From VRUE01 sp963702175 (GTDB taxonomy: Bacteria; Actinomycetota; Thermoleophilia; Solirubrobacterales; 70-9): a stretch of 64,000 nucleotides of DNA. This document shows positions 16,888 through 24,867 of this stretch, piece by piece; the stretch's first letter is position 1, and each line of letters opens with the position of its first letter. A model generated the notes under the pieces. That model was not told the DNA's origin. It made no database searches and saw nothing but the letters and a program-made list of their open reading frames with translations. A program made the position numbers and the translations under genes. The DNA lies in contig OY969721.1 of assembly GCA_963702175.1 (NCBI GenBank), forward strand, positions 1,984,001 to 2,048,000, read 5' to 3'.

Positions 16888-18422
16888 AGCTCCCTGAGGA
16901 CCGTCGCCACAAACGCGTGCTGATCTTCGCGATCGCGATCGGCATCGTCGCCGCCTACTTCCTGATCAGCCGGGTCATCCCCCACGAGGACCTGCAGGGG
17001 GTCCTCGAGGATGTCTCCAACACGCTTGGCGCCTGGACCTACCTGCTGGTCGGCGTCTTTGCCTTCGCCGAGACGGGCGCCTTCGTCGGGCTGGTAGTGC
17101 CGGGAGAGACCGTGATGCTGCTCGGCGGCGCCGTCGCCGGCCAGGGCGTGATCAACGTCTACCTGTTGATCGCGATCGCCTGGTTCGCCGCCTGGGCTGG
17201 CGACACGACCAGCTTCTTCATCGGCCGCCGCCTCGGCCGCGACTTCGTGCTGCGCAACGGCCCCCGCTTTGGCATCAGCCACGAGCGCTTCGAGAAAGTC
17301 GAGGACTACTTCTCCCGCCACGGCGGCAAGACGATCTTCATCGGCCGCTTCGTCGGCGTCGTCCGTGCTCTCGCCCCGTTCATCGCCGGCAGCTCCGGGA
17401 TGCGCTACGGCGCCTTCGTCCCCTACAGCATCCTCGGCACCGGCATCTGGGCTCCGGCTCACATCCTGCTCGGCTACTTCTTCTCGCGCAGCATCGACAC
17501 CGCCGCCGAGTACGCGGGCCGGGGGGTGTTCCTGCTCGGCACGCTGATCGCGGTCACCGTAGGCACGATCGTCCTCGTCCGTCGCTTCCGGGTCGAGGAG
17601 AACCGCCGGGCCGCGGTGCGCTGGATGGAGGAGCGCACCGCGACGCGCTGGATCGTCGTCCTGGCGCGGCGCTTCAGCCCCCAGCTCCGCTTCCTCTGGG
17701 ACCGGGTCACGCCGGGCGGGACGTTCGGCCTCGAGTTCACCTCGCTGATGGCGATCCTCGCCGTCGCCAGCTTCGTCCTCGTCTCCTACACGGTGATCGT
17801 CAGCGGCGACGCCGGGCCGACGCCGGGTGATCTGACCGCGTTCGATGTCGCCGGCAGTCTCCAGACCGGCTGGCTGGTCGACGTGGCCAAGGTCGTCACC
17901 GAGCTCGGGTCGCTCGCGGTCGTCCTCCCGCTTGCCGCCGTCTGCGCCGTCGCCCTAGCCACGGGCCGCCGCTGGCCGGAGCTCGGCGTCCTTCTCGTCG
18001 GGCTGGCGATTGTCTTCGTCGGGGTGCACGAGCTCAAGGCCGCGGTTGACCGGCCCCGTCCGGATGGCGGCCTGGTCGACACGGAGGGCTCCTCCTTCCC
18101 CAGCGGCCATGCCGCCTACTCGACCCTCTACGTCTGGCTGGCGGTGACGATCGTGATGCGGCTGCGGCCTGGCATGGCCCGGGGCGCGGCCGTGGTCATG
18201 GCGGGAATTGCGCTGACCGCCCTGGTCGGCCTCTCCCGTGTCTTCCTCGAAGTCCACTTCCTCAGCGATGTCAACGCCGGCTGGGCACTCGGCGCCGCGG
18301 CCTTCTCGTTCTGCGCTGCCGTGGCCCTCGTCATCTCCACGCTGGGGTCCGTCGGAAGACCACCGCGCACGCCTGGCGGCGGCGGACACAGCGCGGTGCA
18401 GCGTCCTCAGTCGGCCAAATAG
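16884..18422 (+). CDS. Fused DedA (VTT)-PAP2 phosphatase membrane protein
   Basis: A 512-residue polytopic protein. The N-terminal half is a DedA/VTT domain with FAETGAFVGLVVPGET, GDTTSFFIGRRLG and ISRHGG-like FSRHGGKTIFIGRFVGVVRA. The C-terminal half is a PAP2 phosphatase with all three motifs: KAAVDRPRP (about residue 384), PSGH (about 405) and SRVFLEVHFLSD (about 450). DedA proteins handle undecaprenyl-phosphate or phospholipid flipping and PAP2 enzymes dephosphorylate polyprenyl pyrophosphate, so the fusion could recycle C55 carrier on one chain. Coupling to ispE (4 nt overlap) fits a prenyl-lipid theme. Confidence 0.92.
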   Translation: MKLPEDRRHKRVLIFAIAIGIVAAYFLISRVIPHEDLQGVLEDVSNTLGAWTYLLVGVFAFAETGAFVGLVVPGETVMLLGGAVAGQGVINVYLLIAIAWFAAWAGDTTSFFIGRRLGRDFVLRNGPRFGISHERFEKVEDYFSRHGGKTIFIGRFVGVVRALAPFIAGSSGMRYGAFVPYSILGTGIWAPAHILLGYFFSRSIDTAAEYAGRGVFLLGTLIAVTVGTIVLVRRFRVEENRRAAVRWMEERTATRWIVVLARRFSPQLRFLWDRVTPGGTFGLEFTSLMAILAVASFVLVSYTVIVSGDAGPTPGDLTAFDVAGSLQTGWLVDVAKVVTELGSLAVVLPLAAVCAVALATGRRWPELGVLLVGLAIVFVGVHELKAAVDRPRPDGGLVDTEGSSFPSGHAAYSTLYVWLAVTIVMRLRPGMARGAAVVMAGIALTALVGLSRVFLEVHFLSDVNAGWALGAAAFSFCAAVALVISTLGSVGRPPRTPGGGGHSAVQRPQSAK

Positions 18423-18437
18423 CCCTGCTATTCGGCC
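18413..18437 (+). terminator. Hairpin spanning the stop codon of the DedA-PAP2 gene
   Basis: GGCCAAATAG and CTATTCGGCC form a 10 bp stem with one mismatch and a 5 nt loop. The stop codon TAG is inside the left arm. No T-tract follows, so it may stabilize the 3' end rather than terminate. A CTCCCTGCGTCCT word just downstream matches repeat family 3. Confidence 0.45.
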
Positions 18438-18514
18438 TCCCTGCGTCCTCGCCCCGCTTGGTCCGGCGCTCGCCAGCCGCACACGCTGGTCTTCAGACGG
18501 ACCCTTGCGGCAGA

Positions 18515-18772
18515 ATGCCCTCGGTGCTCCTGCTGGCGCTTCAGAAGATCGAGGATGAGTACCTGCTGTTTGTGGCGGCCGGGATCGTCAGCCTGGTCGC
18601 CTTCGTCGGTCTGATCTTCGTCCCAGCAGTCAGCTCCTACGGCCGGGTATGGGAGAAGGCCGCGGCCGGGGTGCTCTCGATCTTCGTCCTCGTCGCCCTG
18701 GTCCTGATCGGCGTCGTCGCAGGCCTCGCGGTCGTCTACTACTACGACGAGCTCGTCAATCTGCTGGGTTGA
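18515..18772 (+). CDS. Small membrane protein, two transmembrane segments
   Basis: An 85-residue protein starting at ATG 18515. Two hydrophobic helices (about residues 17-37 and 48-72) are separated by a short VSSYGRVWEKA loop; the tail YYYDELVNLLG is acidic/aromatic. No family is recognized. Codon usage matches neighbouring host genes, and the small size and position between DedA-PAP2 and PucR suggest a conserved lineage-specific gene. Its stop abuts palindromic element copy B. Confidence 0.65.
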   Translation: MPSVLLLALQKIEDEYLLFVAAGIVSLVAFVGLIFVPAVSSYGRVWEKAAAGVLSIFVLVALVLIGVVAGLAVVYYYDELVNLLG

Positions 18773-18884
18773 GGGCTCATCCCGGCAGGGATTCCACTTA
18801 ACTTTTTCGGAGAGTGGCTGGGGCCGTCCGAGGTCGGATCGGCCGAAAAAGTACAAGACGTTCCACCCCTACCGGGATGGGCCC
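18773..18884 (-). repeat. Palindromic element family 1, copy B (inverted)
   Basis: A 112 bp palindrome between the small membrane gene and PucR, lying in the opposite orientation to copy A. Outer arms GGGCTCATCCCGG and CCGGGATGGGCCC pair with one mismatch; the inner stem ACTTTTTCGG/CCGAAAAAGT is perfect. Read on the minus strand the left core is GGGGTGGAACGTCTTGTACT and the right core is AGTTAAGTGGAATCCC. Confidence 0.85.
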
Positions 18885-18901
18885 TAAAGCTCACCGTGCA
18901 G

Positions 18902-18907
18902 GATAAT
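18902..18907 (+). promoter_or_regulatory. Putative -10 box (GATAAT) for leaderless PucR gene
   Basis: GATAAT is followed by 6 nt and GTG 18914. This favours GTG 18914 over GTG 18896 as the regulator start, since 18896 would lie upstream of the promoter box. Confidence 0.45.
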
Positions 18908-18913
18908 CGGCGG

Positions 18914-20128
18914 GTGACGGCGCGATCTCAGCAGGCTGGAACGCTCGACGCGGTCGCCGAGGCGGTCGAGTCGGGTGCCGGGCTTCCCGCGGTCGCGCGG
19001 GCCGCTGCCAAGGTGCTCGACGCCAGCGTCGCCCTGATCGACCGCTCCAGCGCGGTGCTCGCCGTGGCGGGCGCCTCCTCCGATCAGGAGCAGAGGCTGC
19101 TGGCCGGGGGTGAGGACGTGACCACGGTCGAGCTGCTGGTGGCCGGCGAGGCGGTGGGGGAGCTGCGCTACCGCGCCAAAGCGCCCCCCGAGCCCGCGAT
19201 CGCCCGTATGGTGGCGACCCTGCTGGCGCTGGAGCTGGAGCGATCGCGATCGCCCGAGTGGGAGAGCGAGGAGGTCGCGAGCGCCTTCGTCGCCGCGGTC
19301 CTCGGCCGCGAGGTGACCGACCGCGGCGACATCGTCGCGCGCGCGGCCGAGATGGGCGCGGACCTGGAGAAGGGGGCGGGGGTCTTGATCCTGCGCGCGG
19401 CGCCGCGCGCCGCCCAGACCGGCGAGTGGCGGGCCAGGGTGATGACGCTGGCGATGCGGGCGCTGCGCTCGCTTGCCCCCGGAGCGCTGGCCAGCACCGC
19501 GGATGGCGGCGAGTCGGCGGTCGAGATCGCCACGATCGTCCCCGCCGAGGACGAGGAGCGCCTCGCCCGGGCCGCCGCCGGGCTGGTGCGCGAGCTGGAG
19601 GACAGCCTCTCCGGCTTCCACATGGCGATCGGCTGCAGCCGGCGCGCCGCCGACCCGGTCGACCTCTACCGCTCCGGCAACGAGGCGAGGCTGGCGCTCA
19701 ACGTCGGCGAAGCGGAGGGGCAGGCGTTGCTCGCCTTCGAGGACACCGGCGCCTATCGGCTGCTGCTGGGGGCGATGAGCGAGGACCCGCGAGAGCTGGA
19801 GCGCTTCTACGCGGAGACGATCGAGCCGCTTTCCGCCTACGACGAGCAGTACGAGACCGAGCTGGTGACCACTGTCGAGGCCTACCTCGACAACGACGGC
19901 AACGTTGCCGCCACCGCCAAACAGCTCTTTACCCACCGCCACACGATCCGCTACCGGCTCGAGCGAGTACGCGAGCTCTGCGGCCACGATGTCTCCGCCA
20001 CCGAGGGTCGCGAGAAGCTCGGTCTCGGCCTCAAGGCGATGCGAGTCCTCGGCATCGCGTCCCCCCGCGGCCCCGCCTTCGAGCCCGGCGCCGAAGCCGG
20101 CAAAGTCCCCCGCACCTCGGAGGAGTAG
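18914..20128 (+). CDS. PucR/CdaR-family transcriptional regulator
   Basis: About 404 residues. The C-terminus (roughly the last 80 residues) is a PucR-type helix-turn-helix: VEAYLDNDGNVAATAKQLFT followed by HRHTIRYRLERVRELCG. The central part (VGEAEGQALLAFEDTGAYRL and upstream) resembles the degenerate GGDEF-like CdaR middle domain, and the N-terminus is a possible ligand-sensing region. Such proteins regulate purine, sugar-acid or amino-acid catabolism; no target is evident here. A GTG at 18896 would add six residues. Confidence 0.85.
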   Translation: MTARSQQAGTLDAVAEAVESGAGLPAVARAAAKVLDASVALIDRSSAVLAVAGASSDQEQRLLAGGEDVTTVELLVAGEAVGELRYRAKAPPEPAIARMVATLLALELERSRSPEWESEEVASAFVAAVLGREVTDRGDIVARAAEMGADLEKGAGVLILRAAPRAAQTGEWRARVMTLAMRALRSLAPGALASTADGGESAVEIATIVPAEDEERLARAAAGLVRELEDSLSGFHMAIGCSRRAADPVDLYRSGNEARLALNVGEAEGQALLAFEDTGAYRLLLGAMSEDPRELERFYAETIEPLSAYDEQYETELVTTVEAYLDNDGNVAATAKQLFTHRHTIRYRLERVRELCGHDVSATEGREKLGLGLKAMRVLGIASPRGPAFEPGAEAGKVPRTSEE

Positions 20129-20156
20129 GGCCGGGTTAAGCTTGAGCAATTCCCTT

Positions 20157-20226
20157 GGGGAGTGGTGTAGCTGGCAACACTCGGCACTTTGGATGCCGCA
20201 TCCTCGGTTCGAACCCGGGCTCCCCA
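20157..20226 (+). tRNA. tRNA-Gln (anticodon TTG)
   Basis: Cloverleaf with acceptor GGGGAGT/GCTCCCC, D-arm beginning GGTGTAGCTGG, anticodon stem CGGCA/TGCCG with loop CTTTGGA, and T-loop TTCGAAC. The discriminator A is at 20226 and CCA is not encoded. An HNH endonuclease gene of atypical base composition follows directly. Confidence 0.93.
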
Positions 20227-20288
20227 GCTCACCGGTACAACGAGCTGCTGGTTCGAATGCACGCCAGGCGTCCGGCTCCGATGCGAAC

Positions 20289-21119
20289 ATGCGTTCGATG
20301 TCGGGGAAAAGGCTCAGCTACGCGGAGGATGAGGCGAGAGCTGCGATTGCGGCTTCGAAGTCATGGGCGGCAAGCCTCAGGCAACTCGGCCTCTGTCCCT
20401 CTGGAGGTGCGTGGCGAATTCTCAAGAAGCACGCCACGACCTGGGGCATATCCACTGATCATTTCGACGCCAGAGCTGCCTGTGCTGAAAATCTCAGGCG
20501 TAAACGAAAACCGCTCTCCGAGATCCTGGTTGAGAAATCGACCGCCGCGCGGAAGGACGTCAAGCGGCGACTGCTCGCCGAGGGCCTGAAGACCCCGCAG
20601 TGCGAGCTATGCGGCCAGGACGAGATCTGGCGAGGGCGGCCGATGTCGATGATCCTCGATCACATCAACGGAGTGAGAGACGATCACCGCCTGGAAAACC
20701 TGCGGATGGTCTGCCCTAACTGTGCCGCCACACTCGATACGCATTGCGGACGCAGAAATCGGATCGAGCGAGCTGAAAGACGATGCCTCCATTGCGATCG
20801 AGCATTCGTCCCGAGTTATGCCCGACACCGCTACTGCTCACGTGCCTGCGGCGTTCGTTGGGATCGGTCGGAGTGCAGAGCACAGAAACAGGGGGAACGG
20901 GGCAGGCATGGCAGACGTGGCGTTCCCGTCTTGCATGCACGCAAAGTCGAGCGGCCGCCTTACGAGAAGCTGATGGAAGAGATTGAGATCGCCAACTATT
21001 CCGCGGTAGGTCGCAAGTACGGCGTCTCTGACAATGCCGTGCGAAAGTGGGTGCGCTTCTACGAGCGCCAGCGCGAGCGGGAAGCGGCTGAAGGCGAGGT
21101 GGCTGCTGCACAGGGTTGA
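20289..21119 (+). CDS. HNH endonuclease with N- and C-terminal HTH-like segments
   Basis: About 276 residues. The N-terminus (RAAIAASKSWAASLRQLG then ISTDHF) resembles the helix-turn-helix that precedes HNH domains in phage/homing proteins. The core has CELCG, LDHINGVRDDHRLENLRMVC and PNCAATLDTHCGRRN, the HNH-plus-zinc pattern. A second zinc pair CLHC...YCSRAC and a C-terminal YSAVGRKYGVSDNAVRKW helix-turn-helix follow. It should cut DNA; a free-standing homing-like role is inferred. GC is lower than in neighbours and it sits at the tRNA-Gln 3' side, so horizontal acquisition is likely. ATG 20298 is an alternative start. Confidence 0.85.
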   Translation: MRSMSGKRLSYAEDEARAAIAASKSWAASLRQLGLCPSGGAWRILKKHATTWGISTDHFDARAACAENLRRKRKPLSEILVEKSTAARKDVKRRLLAEGLKTPQCELCGQDEIWRGRPMSMILDHINGVRDDHRLENLRMVCPNCAATLDTHCGRRNRIERAERRCLHCDRAFVPSYARHRYCSRACGVRWDRSECRAQKQGERGRHGRRGVPVLHARKVERPPYEKLMEEIEIANYSAVGRKYGVSDNAVRKWVRFYERQREREAAEGEVAAAQG

Positions 21120-21138
21120 TCGCGTCCGGATAGGAGCC

Positions 21139-21144
21139 TAGGGT
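21139..21144 (+). promoter_or_regulatory. Putative -10 box (TAGGGT) for leaderless HdeD-like gene
   Basis: TAGGGT followed by 6 nt and ATG 21151. It competes with a GGTGGAG Shine-Dalgarno-like site that would serve ATG 21172. Confidence 0.45.
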
Positions 21145-21150
21145 CGTCGC

Positions 21151-21720
21151 ATGGAGATGGGTGGAGCGGCGATGGATCCGGAGGTGCGCGAGGGGTTGAG
21201 GCGCACCTGGAAGGCTCTGATGGCGATCGGGATCCTGGCGATCCTGATCGGCTGCGTGGCGATCCTGGTGCCGGCCGTCGCCTCGGTCGGGACGGCGATC
21301 TTCATCGGCTGGATCCTGGTCATCGCCGGCGCCTTCCTCGTCGCCGGCGCCTTCGCCGCGACCTCAATCGGAACGGTCGTGTTGCGCCTGCTCTGGGCGC
21401 TGTTGACTGTCGTCGTCGGGCTCTGGCTGATCGTCGAGCCCCACAACGGAACGCTGACCCTGACCATCGTGCTCGGTATCTACTTTCTCTTCATGGGCTT
21501 GACGCGGATTGCCGTCGCCTTCGCCGCTCGTGGGCAGCAGGGGGCAGGCCTGGTTGGTCTCAGCGGAATCGCCGGCCTGCTGATCGGCATCCTCGTCCTC
21601 GCCGAGCTCCCCAGCTCCGCCGACTGGGCGATCGGCCTCCTGGTCGGCATCGACCTGATCTTCGTCGGCTGGACGCTGACGGCGGTAGCGCTAGTCGGCA
21701 GAGACCTCTCCCGCGCCTGA
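21151..21720 (+). CDS. HdeD family membrane protein
   Basis: A 189-residue protein with six hydrophobic helices arranged as three pairs, typical of HdeD/DUF308. The LIGCVAILVPAVASVGTAIF and GLWLIVEPHNGTLTL segments follow the family pattern. HdeD proteins are linked to acid or general stress in enterics; the role here is unknown. The leaderless box supports ATG 21151, while ATG 21172 has the better Shine-Dalgarno site. Confidence 0.85.
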   Translation: MEMGGAAMDPEVREGLRRTWKALMAIGILAILIGCVAILVPAVASVGTAIFIGWILVIAGAFLVAGAFAATSIGTVVLRLLWALLTVVVGLWLIVEPHNGTLTLTIVLGIYFLFMGLTRIAVAFAARGQQGAGLVGLSGIAGLLIGILVLAELPSSADWAIGLLVGIDLIFVGWTLTAVALVGRDLSRA

Positions 21721-21748
21721 CGAGCCCGCAGCTGCGCATCTCTGCGTC

Positions 21749-21793
21749 CTCGGTCGCTTGTGTGCAGAGCACACGGCGCTCCCTGCGTCCTTG
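21749..21793 (-). repeat. Repeat family 3, copy 1
   Basis: On the minus strand: CAAGGACGCAGGGAG, a 4 nt spacer, hairpin GTGTGC-TCT-GCACAC, then AAGCGACCGAG. A second copy at 34762-34806 keeps both flanks and has a hairpin with different but still paired bases. It lies in the 202 bp gap before glmU. Confidence 0.7.
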
Positions 21794-21836
21794 ATCTGCT
21801 TGCTTCGGACGCGTCAGGTCCAGCTGAGACGTATCT

Positions 21837-21872
21837 CGCACGGGTACCCCCTGCGGCGACAGGACCCGTGCG
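21837..21872 (+). repeat. Palindromic element family 2, short intergenic copy
   Basis: CGCACGGGT and ACCCGTGCG arms (perfect 9 bp) enclose ACCCCCTGCGGCGACAGG. The CCCCTGCGGCGACAGGACCC word is shared with the element inside the glycosyltransferase gene at 43003-43090. It appears to be a shortened copy that lost the left inner arm. Confidence 0.7.
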
Positions 21873-21910
21873 CCAGATGCATTCTTTGAGCAGGACCTGC
21901 GCGCCGGGAC

Positions 21911-21916
21911 TACGAT
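21911..21916 (+). promoter_or_regulatory. Putative -10 box (TACGAT) for leaderless glmU
   Basis: TACGAT followed by 6 nt and GTG 21923, with no Shine-Dalgarno sequence. It would drive the glmU-prs operon. Confidence 0.5.
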
Positions 21917-21922
21917 CTCTGA

Positions 21923-23317
21923 GTGAGTTCGCCCCTGGTTCTGGTCATGGCGGCGGGCGAGGGAACGCGCATGCGCTCCTCGCTGCCGAAGATGCTGCAT
22001 CCCATCTGCGGGCGGCCGCTGGTCGCCTGGCCGATCCTCGCTGCGCGCGAGGCCGGTGCCGGACGGATCGCTGCGATCGTCTCGCCTGAGCGCGATCTCC
22101 TTAGCGGCCTGCCGGACCAGGTCCAGATCGTCACCCAGCCCGAGCCGGACGGCACCGGCGGGGCGCTCCGCGCCGCGCTGCCGCTGATTCGCGAATGGGA
22201 GACCGTGGTCGTCCTCTCCGGCGACCACCCGCTGGTCTCGGCGGAGACGATCTCCGGTCTACTCGACGCGCACCGCGAGGCTGATGCCGGGGCGACGGTA
22301 ATGACCGCCGTGCTCGAGGACCCAGGCAGCTACGGTCGGATCGTCCGCGACGACTCCGGCGACCTCGCACGCATCGTCGAGACCAAGGCGCCCGGCGACG
22401 CCAGCGAGGAGGAGTTGGCGATCCAGGAGGTCAACACCGGCACCTACGCCTTCGCCGCTGCACCGCTCGCCGACGCGCTGGAGCGGATCGGCAACGACAA
22501 CGCCCAGGGCGAGTACTACCTCGGCGACGTGCTGCCGCTGATGCGCGAGGCCGGCCGCCGCGTCACCGTGCACCCCGCTCGCGACCCCGCTGTGACGATG
22601 GGCGTCAACAACCGGGTCGAGCTGGCCGAGGCTGAGACCGAGGCGCGCCGCCGCATCCTCGAGGCCCACATGCTCGCCGGCGTCACCGTCGTCGACCCGG
22701 CCTCGACCTGGATCGATGCCGGCGTCACTATCGGCGCCGACACCCGGATCGAGCCCGGCACCAGCCTGCGAGGTCGCACCGCGGTCGGCATGGGCTGCGT
22801 CGTCGGGCCGCTGACCACCTTGATCGACTCGACCCTCGGCGACGAGGTCGCCGTCCCGCACTCCTACCTGAGCGAGTGCGAGGTGCGCGACGGCGCCAAC
22901 GTCGGCCCCTTCGCCTACCTACGTCCCGGCGCCCTGCTCGAGCCTGGCGCCAAGGCGGGGACCTTCGTCGAGGTCAAGAACTCACGGATCGGGGAGGGGG
23001 CGAAGGTTCCTCACCTCGCCTACGTCGGCGACGCAGAGGTCGGCGCCGGCAGCAACCTCGGCGCCGGCACGATCACCGCCAACTACGACGGTTTCCGCAA
23101 GCACCGGACTGAGATCGGCGAGAACGTCCGCATCGGCGTTGACACGATGCTGATCGCCCCGGTACAAGTCGGAGACAACGCCTACACTGGCGCCGGCGCG
23201 GTGGTCAAGAAAGACGTTCCCGACGGAGCGTTGGCGGTGAGCGAGAACGATCAGCGGAACATCGAGGGATTCGCCGAGCGCAAGGCGGCGGAGACGCAAG
23301 AGGAGCAAAACGCGTGA
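21923..23317 (+). CDS. glmU: Bifunctional UDP-GlcNAc pyrophosphorylase / GlcN-1-P acetyltransferase
   Basis: A 464-residue bifunctional enzyme making UDP-N-acetylglucosamine for cell-wall synthesis. The N-terminal uridylyltransferase has LVMAAGEGTRMRSSLPKMLH and QPEPDGTGGALRAA. The C-terminal left-handed beta-helix acetyltransferase shows hexapeptide repeats and the active-site stretch TANYDGFRKHRTEIG. The GTG start overlaps no upstream gene, and its last 4 nt overlap prs, a widely conserved glmU-prs pair. Confidence 0.96.
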   Translation: MSSPLVLVMAAGEGTRMRSSLPKMLHPICGRPLVAWPILAAREAGAGRIAAIVSPERDLLSGLPDQVQIVTQPEPDGTGGALRAALPLIREWETVVVLSGDHPLVSAETISGLLDAHREADAGATVMTAVLEDPGSYGRIVRDDSGDLARIVETKAPGDASEEELAIQEVNTGTYAFAAAPLADALERIGNDNAQGEYYLGDVLPLMREAGRRVTVHPARDPAVTMGVNNRVELAEAETEARRRILEAHMLAGVTVVDPASTWIDAGVTIGADTRIEPGTSLRGRTAVGMGCVVGPLTTLIDSTLGDEVAVPHSYLSECEVRDGANVGPFAYLRPGALLEPGAKAGTFVEVKNSRIGEGAKVPHLAYVGDAEVGAGSNLGAGTITANYDGFRKHRTEIGENVRIGVDTMLIAPVQVGDNAYTGAGAVVKKDVPDGALAVSENDQRNIEGFAERKAAETQEEQNA

Positions 23318-24354
23318 GCACGATCGAGGAGCGTCCTGAAGTGGCGGTGGCACCCACCGCGATGACGCACGACTACTCGAAGCGGCTGATGGTCTTCGGC
23401 GGCCGCAGCTCGATGGAGCTCGCCGCCAAGGTCGCGGGCAAGCTGGAAATGGATCTCGGCCAGGTGACGCTGAAGACCTTCGCCAACGGCGAGGTCTACT
23501 GCCGCTACGAGGAGTCGATCCGCGGCGCCGACGTCTTCCTCGTGCAGTCGACCTGCGCCAACGAGCAGACCGGCATGACTCCCAACGACTCCTTGATCGA
23601 GCTGCTGACGATGATCGATGCCGCCCAGGGTGCCTCCGCCCACCGGATCATCGCCGTGATGCCCTGGTACGGCTATGCCCGCCAGGACAAGAAGTCGGCG
23701 CCGCGCGAGCCGATCTCGGCCCGGATCGTCGCCAAGTGCCTGGAGGGGGTCGGCGTCGACCGCGTCCTCACCATGGACCTGCACGCCGGCCAGGTACAGG
23801 GCTTCTTCCACGTTCCGGTCGACCACATGACCGCGATGCCGATGCTGACCCAGTGGTTCGCCGACCAGCACCTGACCGAAGAGCTGGTGATCGTCTCGCC
23901 CGACGCTGGCCGGGTGAAGACGGCACGCAACTTCGCCCGCCGGGTCGGCACCCACTGGGCGGTGATGGAGAAGGAGCGGCCTGCTCAGCAGGTTGCCGAG
24001 ATCGGCTACGTGGTCGGCGACGTCAAGGGCAAGACCGCGGTGCTGGTCGACGACATGATCGACACCGCCGGCACCCTCTGCGCGGCGGCCCAGACCGTGC
24101 GCGACGAGGGGGCGGCGCGGGTGATCGCCTGCGCCACGCACGGCGTCTTCTCTGGCCCCGCCTACGAGCGGCTCGCCTTCGAGAACTCAGGGATCGAGCA
24201 GATCGTCGTCACCGACACGATCCCGTTGCGCCCCGGCGCCCCTGAGAACATCACCGTGCTCTCCACCGCGAGCACCTTCGCCGACTCGATCCGGCGCATC
24301 TTCACCGACGACTCGGTCTCCGAGATCTTCGCCGGCGAGAACCAGCTCTTCTGA
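23314..24354 (+). CDS. prs: Ribose-phosphate pyrophosphokinase (PRPP synthetase)
   Basis: A 346-residue enzyme that makes PRPP from ribose-5-phosphate and ATP for nucleotide, His and Trp synthesis. Visible are TFANGEVYCRYEESIRG, YARQDKK, the PRPP-synthetase signature DLHAGQVQGFF and the PRPP loop VLVDDMIDTAGT. The N-terminus carries about 24 extra residues before LMVFGGRSS. GTG 23314 overlaps the glmU stop by 4 nt. Confidence 0.96.
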   Translation: MSTIEERPEVAVAPTAMTHDYSKRLMVFGGRSSMELAAKVAGKLEMDLGQVTLKTFANGEVYCRYEESIRGADVFLVQSTCANEQTGMTPNDSLIELLTMIDAAQGASAHRIIAVMPWYGYARQDKKSAPREPISARIVAKCLEGVGVDRVLTMDLHAGQVQGFFHVPVDHMTAMPMLTQWFADQHLTEELVIVSPDAGRVKTARNFARRVGTHWAVMEKERPAQQVAEIGYVVGDVKGKTAVLVDDMIDTAGTLCAAAQTVRDEGAARVIACATHGVFSGPAYERLAFENSGIEQIVVTDTIPLRPGAPENITVLSTASTFADSIRRIFTDDSVSEIFAGENQLF

Positions 24355-24382
24355 CCAGGGCGGCTAGGCTCCCGCCGGATCG

Positions 24383-24829
24383 ATGGTCGACGAGTACACA
24401 ATCGTCAAGAGCGTTCACGTCCTCGCCGCGGCTCTATGGGTCGGTACCGGCTTTGCGGTCAACATCGCAATGACCCTTGGTGCCCGCAGCGGCGAACCCG
24501 CCACCATGCTGGTGGCTATGCGCTTTGCCAAGTTCCTTGGCAAGTACGCCTTCCCCTGGTTGTCTCTGGTCACATTGGCCTTCGGGATCTGGTTGACCGA
24601 GAGCTTCTACGACTGGGATCTGCTCTGGATCCAGCTCGGCATGGCTGGGCTGGTGATATCGACCGCGATCGGGATCTTCTATCTCGGCCCCAAGGCGGAG
24701 GCCGGGATCGCCGGTATCGAAAGCGGCACGCCGCCCCCACCTGGCCGCAACTGGGTGCCGATCGTTGCCCGGCTCAACCTGCTGATCGTCGCCGCAGTGC
24801 TGGTGCTGATGGTGATCAGGCCGACTTAG
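24383..24829 (+). CDS. DUF2269-like integral membrane protein
   Basis: A 148-residue protein with four hydrophobic helices. KSVHVLAAALWVGTGFAVNI resembles the conserved first helix of DUF2269, with its histidine. No biochemical function is known. It lies 28 bp after prs and 38 bp before the GDPD gene on the same strand. Confidence 0.75.
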   Translation: MVDEYTIVKSVHVLAAALWVGTGFAVNIAMTLGARSGEPATMLVAMRFAKFLGKYAFPWLSLVTLAFGIWLTESFYDWDLLWIQLGMAGLVISTAIGIFYLGPKAEAGIAGIESGTPPPPGRNWVPIVARLNLLIVAAVLVLMVIRPT

Positions 24830-24867
24830 GTGGGTGGGCGGCGGCGGTCGCCCAGAATGTTGATCAA

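Noticed and set aside
20230..20275. Second tRNA-like T-loop (GGTTCGAATGC) after tRNA-Gln
   Set aside because: No acceptor, D or anticodon stem can be formed around it.
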